DNA from: CAZRNB01 sp964601355 | Lineage (GTDB): Bacteria > Planctomycetota > Phycisphaerae > Sedimentisphaerales > Anaerobacaceae | Length of the DNA stretch: 5,053 nucleotides | Assembly: GCA_964601355.1 (NCBI GenBank) | Contig: CAZRNB010000168.1 | Location: 1-5,053 of the forward strand | Direction: 5' to 3' | In this document: positions 1-5,053 of the stretch, in pieces | Layout of the letters: every line of letters begins with the position of its first letter | Position numbering within the stretch: position 1 is the first letter of the stretch | Translations under genes and position numbers: made by a program | Notes under the pieces: generated by a model | Seen by the model: the letters and a program-made list of their open reading frames with translations, nothing else | What the model was told of the DNA's origin: nothing | Databases searched by the model: none

Positions 1-39
1 TTGTTAAATCAGTATGTTATCAAAAATAAAAAATTCGTC

Positions 40-55
40 AACATTTTATATATCC
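40..55 (+). repeat. 16-bp direct repeat, left copy
   Basis: AACATTTTATATATCC occurs here and again, identical and in the same orientation, at 4999-5014. Both copies follow an A-rich stretch and a CG dinucleotide (CGTCAAC here, CGCAAAC there), giving 18 of 20 matches overall. The function is unknown. Confidence 0.6.
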
Positions 56-266
56 TAACATGTAGTATATAAAAATTAATTCTAAGTTGAGTTGCTAAGA
101 AATCTGGCCTTGTGGATAAGTGGTTGTTTACAATTAGCCAACTTTTTTTAGTGTGCCATATGCTGCCCTGTTATTAGAGTTACGGCTGGTTTTTTGTTGA
201 GCAGCGAGCGGAAATTTACGCTTAGGCGTGCCGGCGGCTTGTCTGAGCGTGTAGGTAGTGTCGGCG

Positions 267-295
267 AAAAGTGTGCCCGCATCCGCCGCACTTTT
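267..295 (-). terminator. Possible weak intrinsic terminator of the nikMNQO operon
   Basis: AAAAGTG (267-273) and CACTTTT (289-295) form a 7-bp inverted repeat, extendable by one wobble or mismatch and a G-C pair. The repeat begins 17 bp beyond the cbiO stop. Read leftward, the hairpin ends in TTTT and is followed by CG, so the U tract is short. The A/T symmetry would let it act in both directions. Confidence 0.4.
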
Positions 296-312
296 ACTCC
301 GGCGTTTACAAA

Positions 313-1038
313 TTAAGAATTGTCGATATTAGGCATTTCCAGACCGTGTGAAGCCATTAGCTTTCTGTCAAACATTATTTTTTTCGTTGGGCCGCCGGCC
401 ACAATTTTACCTGCGTCCATTAGGACTGCCCGGTCAGCTATTTCTGCAGCGAAATTCATACTGCACGTTGCGATAATAAGGGTCTGTGTTAAAGTTTTCA
501 GCATGGCGGCGAGGTTATTTCGGCTTCGGGGATCGAGACTTCCATCAGGTTCGTCGAAAGTGATAATCCGCGGGGACATGGAGAGAATAGTTGCAACAGC
601 AGCGGCTCTTTTTTGGCCTGCGGAGAGGTGGTGGGGTGCTTTTTCGGCCATAGCAGCTAAGCCGACCGCGCGAAGAGCATTTTCGACGCGAGTTTTGACT
701 TCATCGGGGGACAAGCCCATGTTGAGCGGACCAAAGGCGACATCGTCGAAAAGGGTAGGCATGAAAAGCTGATCGTCCGGATTTTCCAGACAGCAGCCGA
801 TTATGGTGCGGATTTTTCTTAAGTTTTGTTTAGCAAGGACAAGGCCGTCAATCTTGATTTCACCGGAACCTTTTGCGAAACCTGCCATGGCCAGAAGGAG
901 GGTGGATTTGCCTGCGCCATTTGGGCCTATGAGGGCGACTTTTTGGCCATGCTCGATGGTCAGGTTAATTCCATCCAGTGCGACAGTGCCGTCGGGGTAT
1001 TTATAAACAAAATTCATTATTTCAATCGCGTTAACCAT
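313..1038 (-). CDS. cbiO: Nickel/cobalt ECF transporter ATPase subunit (CbiO/NikO)
   Basis: This is the cytoplasmic ATPase of a NikMNQO-type energy-coupling-factor importer; its ATP hydrolysis would drive metal uptake through NikMN and NikQ. The 241-residue length suits a single-domain CbiO. Seen in order: Walker A GPNGAGKST at residues 38-46 (Lys44); Q-loop NPDDQLF with Gln90; signature LSAGQ at 138-142, a mild variant of LSGGQ; Walker B IITFDE with catalytic Glu163; D-loop SLD at 167-169. The switch region reads ATCSMNF, so Cys192-Ser193 stand where CbiO proteins normally have His-Asp. All other catalytic motifs are present and the frame is open, so I call it a gene, not a pseudogene. It is last in the operon, starts 6 bp after the cbiQ stop and has no visible Shine-Dalgarno, which suggests translational coupling. 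Met8 is a possible alternative start. Family assignment is firm; metal specificity comes from context. Confidence 0.93.
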   Translation of the reverse strand: MVNAIEIMNFVYKYPDGTVALDGINLTIEHGQKVALIGPNGAGKSTLLLAMAGFAKGSGEIKIDGLVLAKQNLRKIRTIIGCCLENPDDQLFMPTLFDDVAFGPLNMGLSPDEVKTRVENALRAVGLAAMAEKAPHHLSAGQKRAAAVATILSMSPRIITFDEPDGSLDPRSRNNLAAMLKTLTQTLIIATCSMNFAAEIADRAVLMDAGKIVAGGPTKKIMFDRKLMASHGLEMPNIDNS

Positions 1039-1044
1039 TATGTT

Positions 1045-1821
1045 TTATTGTAAATTGGGTTTCACAAGGAAATAAAGAGTAATTATGAAACAGATAAAAA
1101 TAAAAGCGAAGATATAGTCGGTGGAACGGATTTTGAGACGCGAGATTGTTCGCCATCTGCCATCGAAGCCGCGGGCCTGCATGGCGATATTGATTTGTTC
1201 GGCGGTGTTAATGCTGCGAATGAACAAAGAGCCAAGCATTGCCGATGCGATTTCGAGTTCATTTTTCAGGCCGAGATAGCGGAGTGTTCTTCCTGAGCGG
1301 GCCTGGAGTATGTGATGGGCCTGGTCGATGAGAACAAAAATATAACGATAGAGAAAACCGAGCTGAATGGTGAGGAGTTTGGGCATACCGAGCTTACGCA
1401 AGCCTGTAAGCAGGTCGCTGAATCGCGTGGTGGATACCAGAGCGATTAATGCGGACATGGTGACAATGAATTTTCCGGTGATAGCACAGCAGCGAAGCCA
1501 GCCCTGAGTGGTGTTAAAGGCGACCGGGCCAAAGAAAACATTGACGGGAGATTTATCATAAAGCGGACAGGTCAGGGCCAGGACCACGACAAATGGACTT
1601 ATGATTAGAATGTGCTTAAAAACAAATCTTAACGGTATTCCCGCAATAACCAGGACAGCAAATGGCCAGACGGCAAAGTAAAAGAGTATAGCGAACGAAG
1701 TCCGAGGCAGTGAAATTACGACAGCGTTAAAAATCAAAGTGACAAGGAACTTGACGCGTGCATCAAGCCGATGCAGAGGCGAATCCTGATAGGCGAATTT
1801 GTCAATGTACGCGTGGTGCAT
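1045..1821 (-). CDS. cbiQ: Nickel/cobalt ECF transporter transmembrane T component (CbiQ/NikQ)
   Basis: This is the inner-membrane coupling (T) subunit that links the ATPase to the substrate-capture subunit. The protein has 258 residues, normal for CbiQ. The N-terminus carries the family pattern YIDKFAYQDSPLHRLDARVK (His17-Arg-Leu-Asp20), which supports the chosen ATG. Hydrophobic segments lie near 25-40, 44-63, 70-90, 115-135 and 238-254. Two Ala-Arg motifs typical of T components, which contact the ATPase, are visible in the cytoplasmic region: QARSGR at 173-178 and MQARGF at 214-219. The gene starts 20 bp after the nikMN stop and ends 6 bp before cbiO, so the three genes form one transcription unit. 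No Shine-Dalgarno is seen before its ATG. The family call is firm. Nickel rather than cobalt is inferred from the neighbouring NikR and the PDGLE domain. Confidence 0.94.
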   Translation of the reverse strand: MHHAYIDKFAYQDSPLHRLDARVKFLVTLIFNAVVISLPRTSFAILFYFAVWPFAVLVIAGIPLRFVFKHILIISPFVVVLALTCPLYDKSPVNVFFGPVAFNTTQGWLRCCAITGKFIVTMSALIALVSTTRFSDLLTGLRKLGMPKLLTIQLGFLYRYIFVLIDQAHHILQARSGRTLRYLGLKNELEIASAMLGSLFIRSINTAEQINIAMQARGFDGRWRTISRLKIRSTDYIFAFIFICFIITLYFLVKPNLQ

Positions 1822-1841
1822 GTTTTATGAATATAAACGAA

Positions 1842-2867
1842 TTAAGTCATTCGGACAGGGGTATTTTGGCACCCTTTTCTTCTAATGATTTTTGCGATAA
1901 TCCAGATGAAAAGCATGGTGATAAAAGAGCCGATGACGCCTGCGAAACTTGTCCAGCCAGCGGAAACATTTGCTTTATCACTGCTTCTGATGGAGTAATC
2001 TGGAAGCGGGGTGTATTTGGTCTGAAGGTTATCAACCGCTTCGATTCTTGAGTCTTTGTTGGCGATAATGGGTTTGAAATTCGGCTGGTCGGGTCTTTCG
2101 AGATAACTCCATTCGAGGCCATCGGGCATACCGGAAGCAACGAGAGAAAGGCCCGCGGCAATGATTACAGTAAAAACCACGAGAGTTGTAAGTACGGTTT
2201 TTTTACTCAGGCGGATTTTACCCTGAAGGGAACTTTGGAGAATGTCCGGGCGCACCTGCTGCAGATATGCCAGTACCGCCAGACTGATTAAGCCCTCGAC
2301 AATGCCGACCAGAAGGTGCACTCCAATCATTGTGACAAGAAAGGTGGTAAAAGGTACGAGAATGACGCCTGATAGAGCAGCCTGCACGGGGACAAGAACA
2401 GCGCCTGCCTCGATACCCATCACACAAGCGAGAAAAACCGCGATGTAAGTGCGAAGATTGCTGAAAGAACCTTTGGTTGCGACCTTATACAAAAAGTAAC
2501 CGACATAAACGGGGACAAGCCCCATGTTAATTATGTTGCAGCCTAAAGCGAGAAGGCCGCCGTCCTGGAAGATAAGGCACTGGATGATTATGACGGAGGA
2601 CATAACGATGGCTGCAGCGGCGGGGCCGAGGATAATGGCAAGAAGAACTGCGCCGACCATGTGTCCGCTGGTACCGGGCATGGCTGGAAGCTGGAAGTTG
2701 ACCATTTGTGCGGCGAAAACAAAAGCGCCCATTATTCCCATCAGTGCAAGCTTTTCAGAGGATATGACTTCGCGGGCCTTTCTGCAGATAAAACCGATGG
2801 CTGTAGCGGCTATTGTAAGGGTACCTCCCGCAACGGGTATAGATAATAGTTCATTTGCCATATGCAT
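1842..2867 (-). CDS. cbiM: NikM-NikN fusion: nickel ECF substrate-capture protein (CbiM family with C-terminal PDGLE domain)
   Basis: This integral membrane S component captures Ni2+ (or Co2+). Residues 1 to about 210 are CbiM/NikM-like. The N-terminus is Met1-His2-Met3, and GTSGH at 65-69 supplies His69. In the structurally known NikM family, the metal is held by the free N-terminal amine, His2 and a His at about position 67, so the start must be this exact Met. It has a good Shine-Dalgarno (AGAAGGAGA) 8 bp upstream. A linker leads into a hydrophobic segment at about 225-246, then the motif PDGLE at 248-252, a soluble loop, and a last membrane segment at about 303-326. This is the layout of NikN/PDGLE, here fused to NikM (341 residues, against roughly 220 for CbiM alone). 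It is the first intact gene of the transporter, 41 bp after the porin stop. The annotation could equally be called cobalt CbiM. Confidence 0.93.
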   Translation of the reverse strand: MHMANELLSIPVAGGTLTIAATAIGFICRKAREVISSEKLALMGIMGAFVFAAQMVNFQLPAMPGTSGHMVGAVLLAIILGPAAAAIVMSSVIIIQCLIFQDGGLLALGCNIINMGLVPVYVGYFLYKVATKGSFSNLRTYIAVFLACVMGIEAGAVLVPVQAALSGVILVPFTTFLVTMIGVHLLVGIVEGLISLAVLAYLQQVRPDILQSSLQGKIRLSKKTVLTTLVVFTVIIAAGLSLVASGMPDGLEWSYLERPDQPNFKPIIANKDSRIEAVDNLQTKYTPLPDYSIRSSDKANVSAGWTSFAGVIGSFITMLFIWIIAKIIRRKGCQNTPVRMT

Positions 2868-2874
2868 AGTATTG

Positions 2875-2883
2875 TCTCCTTCT
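2875..2883 (-). promoter_or_regulatory. Shine-Dalgarno of nikMN
   Basis: On the minus strand AGAAGGAGA ends 7 nt before the ATG, with the GGAG core 8 nt away. It fixes the nikMN start at 2867. That matters because nickel binding in this family uses the N-terminal Met amine and His2. Confidence 0.75.
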
Positions 2884-2908
2884 ATTTGTTAGTGATTTAG
2901 AAAATCAA

Positions 2909-4201
2909 CTATGCCCGCACGGCAAGCACTACCGCGTCACGGTTTGTCTTATCTCCGCCCGGAGTTACGATGTATTGAATATCAGGGCTGATGTGCAGCC
3001 ACGGTGTTACGACGATATTGTAATAACTTTCAAAAACAGTTTCATTGTCAGCGGAATACCCGTTTCCATCGTTTGCATTGAGTTCGTCCGTAAATACCCC
3101 CTGTGCCATAGCCATACCGAGGACATCATCATCTCTGGTACCAAACAAACCTTGATACTGAAGACCAACGCTCCAGAAATCTGTAATATCGTTGAGGCTG
3201 TCATTTGCCCAGCCGAATCTGGCGAAAGTGCCGAGACCCTGATCATCATTTGGAAGGTTTGTTTTCCTTGAGAATCATCTGGTCGAAGGTAAGGTATGTG
3301 CCTGTATCACCGCGACGGGTTTGGCCATCGGAAAACTTCTCTTTTGCCTGTTCGCTCACCCACAAGCCGGCACGATATGCACCCTGAAGATGGCCATTTT
3401 TTGAGTCGAAGTGCGGAGTTATTCCGGTTTCGACGAGGTAAAGAAATTCGCTCTTGCCATCGAATGTTGTATTAAAACCTGCCTCACTCGAATTTGCCTT
3501 TGCGTCGAGTACACCCGCTGAGGCATACCAGTGTTCAGTTAAGCCATAGAATACCTCTGCCGCCAATGCTCCTCTTTCAGGAAATGGGATAGTCGGATTG
3601 TTAATCAGGGCGTTGTTGAGAAACTGGGCCTCTTCGTCGTTGGAGAACATGCTGCAATCGAACGATGCAGAACAATTGTGATGTTCAAATCCGCCGGTCG
3701 GGTCAATTTTGCCGACGCGGAATCGCAGGTCATCATCAGCCAGTGCCTGCTCATACCATAGTTCCGATACAACGATTGGATGGTGATGGAACGCGTCGCC
3801 GTTGACACCGAAAAAGCTGCCTGTTGAAATATCGTTGATGCCGTCAGAGGAGCTTCCCTCTGTGTGTGCATAAAATGTTCCGCCTTTTATGCCGAGCAGT
3901 TTCTGCATGTCGCCTGTAAGCTCCATATCGTAGCTGCCTGCGAAACGGTTTTTACCGCGTTGTGTGCTCAAGCCCCCTTTGGCGTTCTGCTGATAAATGC
4001 CTGTCACGGACATATTGAATTCCAGTCCTTTGTTGGCAAGAGAGTCATTAAGGCCAAAGAGCCCGTCGGTAAGAGTAGGCTGTGCCAAAAATCATGGCAT
4101 TGTTTGACGTCCGGGGTTTGTTCGATATGTGCTTTCGAAATATTCATTGCTGCCAGCAGAATAACAATAATCCCAAAAACCCTTTTTCGGTCCAAGTTCA
4201 T
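2909..4201 (-). pseudogene. OprB-family outer-membrane porin, frame disrupted twice (possible nickel porin)
   Basis: Read with two single-base corrections, this is a 430-residue OprB-like (carbohydrate-selective porin family) beta-barrel. The start at 4201 encodes a signal peptide: MNLDRKR, hydrophobic VFGIIVILLAA, cleavage after ISKA. The reading then shifts at a five-base T run (plus-strand A run 4087-4091); a sixth T joins CHDF to LAQPTLTDGLFGLND. The middle, 4088-3246, is open for 280 codons with typical OprB stretches (VSELWYEQAL, FRVGKIDPTGGF, NNPTIPFPERGALAAEVFYG). A second shift lies at AAA, 3249-3251; dropping one A continues as KPSNDDQGLGTFARFGWA and on to 2909. Start and end are thus in the same frame and the middle is not. 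A TAG at 2909-2911 precedes in-frame Leu-Ile-Phe-stop (2906-2897), the probable original C-terminus. It heads the nickel operon, so an outer-membrane nickel role is inferred. Sequencing error is the alternative to real decay. Confidence 0.82.
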
Positions 4202-4230
4202 TTTCCTTTTTTCAAGAACCTTTGCGCATA

Positions 4231-4259
4231 ATAATATTAAAAACGTGTTACGCAGTCAA
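4231..4259 (-). promoter_or_regulatory. Sigma70-like promoter of the porin-nikMNQO operon
   Basis: On the minus strand TTGACT (plus 4254-4259) and TATTAT (plus 4231-4236) each match the consensus at five of six bases and are separated by exactly 17 bp. Transcription would start near 4224, about 22 nt before the porin ATG. The spacer contains GCGTAACAC, a candidate NikR contact; a repressor bound there would block RNA polymerase. Confidence 0.65.
4245..4251. promoter_or_regulatory. Candidate NikR half-site (GTGTTAC / GTAACAC)
   Basis: The heptamer lies between the -35 and -10 boxes of the operon promoter. It resembles half-sites I recall being proposed for NikR in non-enteric bacteria (from memory, not checked). 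A clear partner half-site at 13-16 bp is not visible. The nearest symmetry is GCG...CGC flanking the -10 (plus 4225-4253), which is imperfect. Confidence 0.35.
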
Positions 4260-4273
4260 GGACAATTTTGTGC

Positions 4274-4301
4274 TTTAACTGAAAATAATTTGGGCTAAAA
4301 T
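4274..4301 (+). promoter_or_regulatory. Possible nikR promoter
   Basis: TAAAAT at 4296-4301 is a good -10 (five of six bases). TTTAAC at 4274-4279, 16 bp upstream, is a poor -35. The implied start near 4308 would leave a leader of about 37 nt and fits the ATG at 4345, not the one at 4318. The evidence is weak. Confidence 0.3.
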
Positions 4302-4333
4302 AGTGTAATGTTTTAAAATGGATTCTGATCGCC

Positions 4334-4338
4334 AGGAG
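4334..4338 (+). promoter_or_regulatory. Shine-Dalgarno deciding the nikR start
   Basis: AGGAG lies 6 nt before the ATG at 4345. The longer in-frame option at 4318 has no ribosome-binding sequence and would add nine residues (MDSDRQEIN) ahead of the DNA-binding strand. Confidence 0.75.
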
Positions 4339-4344
4339 ATAAAT

Positions 4345-4752
4345 ATGGAACGTGTTGAACGGATAGGTGTGTCGCTTGATAAACTGCTTCTCGCCCAGTT
4401 CGATAAACTTATTGCCGGGCAGGGTTATCAAAGCCGTTCAGAGGCGATTCGCGACCTTGTTCGCCAGCGGTTGAGCAACAAACAACTGGAAAATCCTTCG
4501 GCCAATGCCGTTGCCGCGGTCTGTCTTGTGTATGACCATTACGCTTCAAATCTGATGAAAAAGCTAACCGCTCTGCAGCATTCGCATCTTCTGCAGGTAA
4601 TCAGCTCCCTGCATATTCATCTCGGCGAGCACAATTGCATGGAAATTGTTGTGCTCAAAGGCCGCATTGGGCAAATCAAAAAGGTTGCTGACAGCATTAT
4701 CAGCCAAAATGGCGTCAAACTCGGCAAAATCAATCTCGTTCCCGTACTATAA
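4345..4752 (+). CDS. nikR: Nickel-responsive transcriptional repressor NikR
   Basis: This 135-residue regulator should repress nickel uptake when Ni2+ is abundant. The N-terminal ribbon-helix-helix domain begins RIGVSLDKLLLAQFD and continues GYQSRSEAIRDLVRQRL. The DNA-facing strand residues are probably Arg6, Gly8 and Ser10, unlike Arg-Thr-Thr in E. coli NikR, so a different operator is expected. The C-terminal ACT-like domain carries the full nickel site: His79 (LQH), His90 and His92 (LHIH) and Cys98 (HNCME), matching E. coli His76, His87, His89 and Cys95. VLKGRIG and the final LVPVL are family-typical. The start at 4345 is chosen for its AGGAG and for family length; an upstream ATG at 4318 is less likely. 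It is divergent from the porin-transporter operon, its probable target, across a shared intergenic region. Identification is very secure. Confidence 0.96.
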   Translation: MERVERIGVSLDKLLLAQFDKLIAGQGYQSRSEAIRDLVRQRLSNKQLENPSANAVAAVCLVYDHYASNLMKKLTALQHSHLLQVISSLHIHLGEHNCMEIVVLKGRIGQIKKVADSIISQNGVKLGKINLVPVL

Positions 4753-5053
4753 GAAAATTCATCCGGAGTTGAATTTGTAGAAAACCAGTCGACTCTTCTT
4801 CAGCTTTCTATATGTTGCTATGTTATTAAGACATCCTTTTGGCCTTGCTACGGATGACCAGTAAAGTTTTTGGACGCAAGTGAGAGAAAACCTACAACCG
4901 GACTACAACCAAAAACCAAAATAGCATATAAAATCACAAAAAGTTCTAATTTATAAGATGCTTAATATCAAAGACTTAAAAAAATTGCAAAAAACGCAAA
5001 CATTTTATATATCCGTTGACATTAAAATCCTCTGCATGTTCTGGCTACCAACA
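4753..5053. other. Right flank downstream of nikR, no supportable gene
   Basis: Just after the nikR stop, AAATTCA (4755-4761) and TGAATTT (4770-4776) can form a 7-bp AT-rich hairpin with no U tract, so it is at best a weak terminator. CTACAACC is repeated at 4892-4899 and 4903-4910 with a period of 11. The 16-bp repeat copy lies at 4999-5014. An ATG at 4958 opens a frame running to the window edge (32 codons, no Shine-Dalgarno), and a start-less leftward frame covers roughly 4765-4900. Neither is convincing. Confidence 0.45.
4999..5014 (+). repeat. 16-bp direct repeat, right copy
   Basis: This is identical to 40-55. GTTGACA follows at 5015-5021 and resembles a -35 box, but no convincing -10 lies at 16-18 bp before the window ends. 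It is non-coding as far as can be judged. Confidence 0.6.

Larger units (their letters stand above)
1..312. other. Left flank, no supportable gene
   Basis: Positions 1-90 are strongly AT-rich and 190-310 are visibly GC-richer. The region contains one copy of a 16-bp repeat (40-55); a T7 run at 143-149 after a short GTTG/CAAC stem (123-142), possibly an end signal for rightward transcription; a near-palindrome AGCGGAAATTTACGCT at 207-222; and the hairpin at 267-295. A 47-codon leftward frame (291 to 148, GTG start after GGAG) exists but overlaps the hairpin and has no recognisable family, so I do not call it. Confidence 0.5.
4202..4344. promoter_or_regulatory. Divergent control region between the nickel operon and nikR
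   Basis: This is 143 bp of AT-rich non-coding DNA between the porin start and the nikR start. It should contain both promoters and the NikR operator. GTGTTAC occurs on the plus strand at 4245-4251, and looser relatives occur at 4270-4279 (GTGCTTTAAC) and 4303-4309 (GTGTAAT). No perfect inverted repeat of the E. coli NikR type (GTATGA-N16-TCATAC) is present. No nickel/cobalt or cobalamin riboswitch is recognisable, and the leader to the porin is only about 20 nt, too short for one. Confidence 0.6.

Noticed and set aside
320..1053. Rightward open frames opposite cbiO (320-772, 803-1006, 826-1053)
   Set aside because: They are antisense to a complete ABC ATPase with all major motifs and carry no recognisable domains.
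2218..2892. Open frames on either strand inside nikMN
   Set aside because: They overlap a clear membrane protein, have biased composition and have no family features.
3007..3249. Separate 80-codon leftward frame at the porin C-terminus
   Set aside because: The OprB-like residues (GLGTFARFGWA, GLQYQGLFGTRDDD) are in the neighbouring frame ending at 2909. This one is an off-frame shadow.
3240..4095. Programmed ribosomal frameshifting in the porin
   Set aside because: Two shifts of opposite sign without a slippery heptamer or stimulatory structure, in a family not known for it. Indels or sequencing errors are simpler.
4004..4201. Independent 65-residue secreted protein
   Set aside because: Only its first 38 residues make sense, as a signal peptide that joins the porin after one base is corrected. 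The rest is off-frame.
4318..4344. Upstream nikR start
   Set aside because: It lacks a Shine-Dalgarno and extends beyond the usual family N-terminus. The ATG at 4345 has AGGAG.
4202..4344. Nickel/cobalt or cobalamin riboswitch before the operon
   Set aside because: The promoter lies so near the porin start that only about 20 nt of leader remain, and no conserved riboswitch core is seen.
4958..5053. Start of a rightward gene running off the window
   Set aside because: Thirty-two open codons with no ribosome-binding site, AT-rich low-complexity coding, and the dispersed 16-bp repeat inside it.
1..5053. CRISPR array, rRNA, insertion sequence
   Set aside because: No regularly spaced repeats, no rRNA-like sequence, and no transposase or terminal inverted repeats were found.

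Overview
The window is a compact nickel-uptake locus from a Gram-negative, diderm bacterium. A gene for a nickel-responsive repressor, NikR, is read rightward (4345-4752). It is divergent from a leftward operon of four reading units: an OprB-type outer-membrane porin (4201 to 2909, damaged), a fused NikM-NikN substrate-capture protein (2867 to 1842), the transmembrane protein CbiQ/NikQ (1821 to 1045) and the ATPase CbiO/NikO (1038 to 313). The three inner-membrane genes are 20 and 6 bp apart. Nickel rather than cobalt is favoured by the adjacent NikR with all four nickel ligands, the PDGLE (NikN-type) domain on the M subunit, and the lack of any visible cobalamin riboswitch in the short leader.

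How the parts fit (inference): nickel would cross the outer membrane through the porin, be captured by NikMN through its Met1-His2 N-terminus, and be moved inward by NikQ and ATP hydrolysis by NikO. When nickel is sufficient, NikR would bind in the 143-bp divergent intergenic region and shut off the operon. That region holds a strong sigma70-like promoter pointing at the porin (TTGACT, 17 bp, TATTAT), with a GTAACAC element in its spacer.

The main oddities are three. First, the porin gene carries two opposite single-base frame disruptions and an in-frame TAG just before what looks like its natural C-terminal Leu-Ile-Phe, while its neighbours are open throughout. Second, the ATPase has Cys-Ser where the H-loop His-Asp is expected. 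Third, an exact 16-bp direct repeat lies in the non-coding flanks at both ends of the window.

The two flanks (1-312 and 4753-5053) hold no gene I can support. The left one contains a probable weak terminator for the operon. The taxon is uncertain. An OprB-type porin and a fused NikMN beside NikR would suit Planctomycetota/Phycisphaerae-like or deltaproteobacterial relatives, but this is only an impression.
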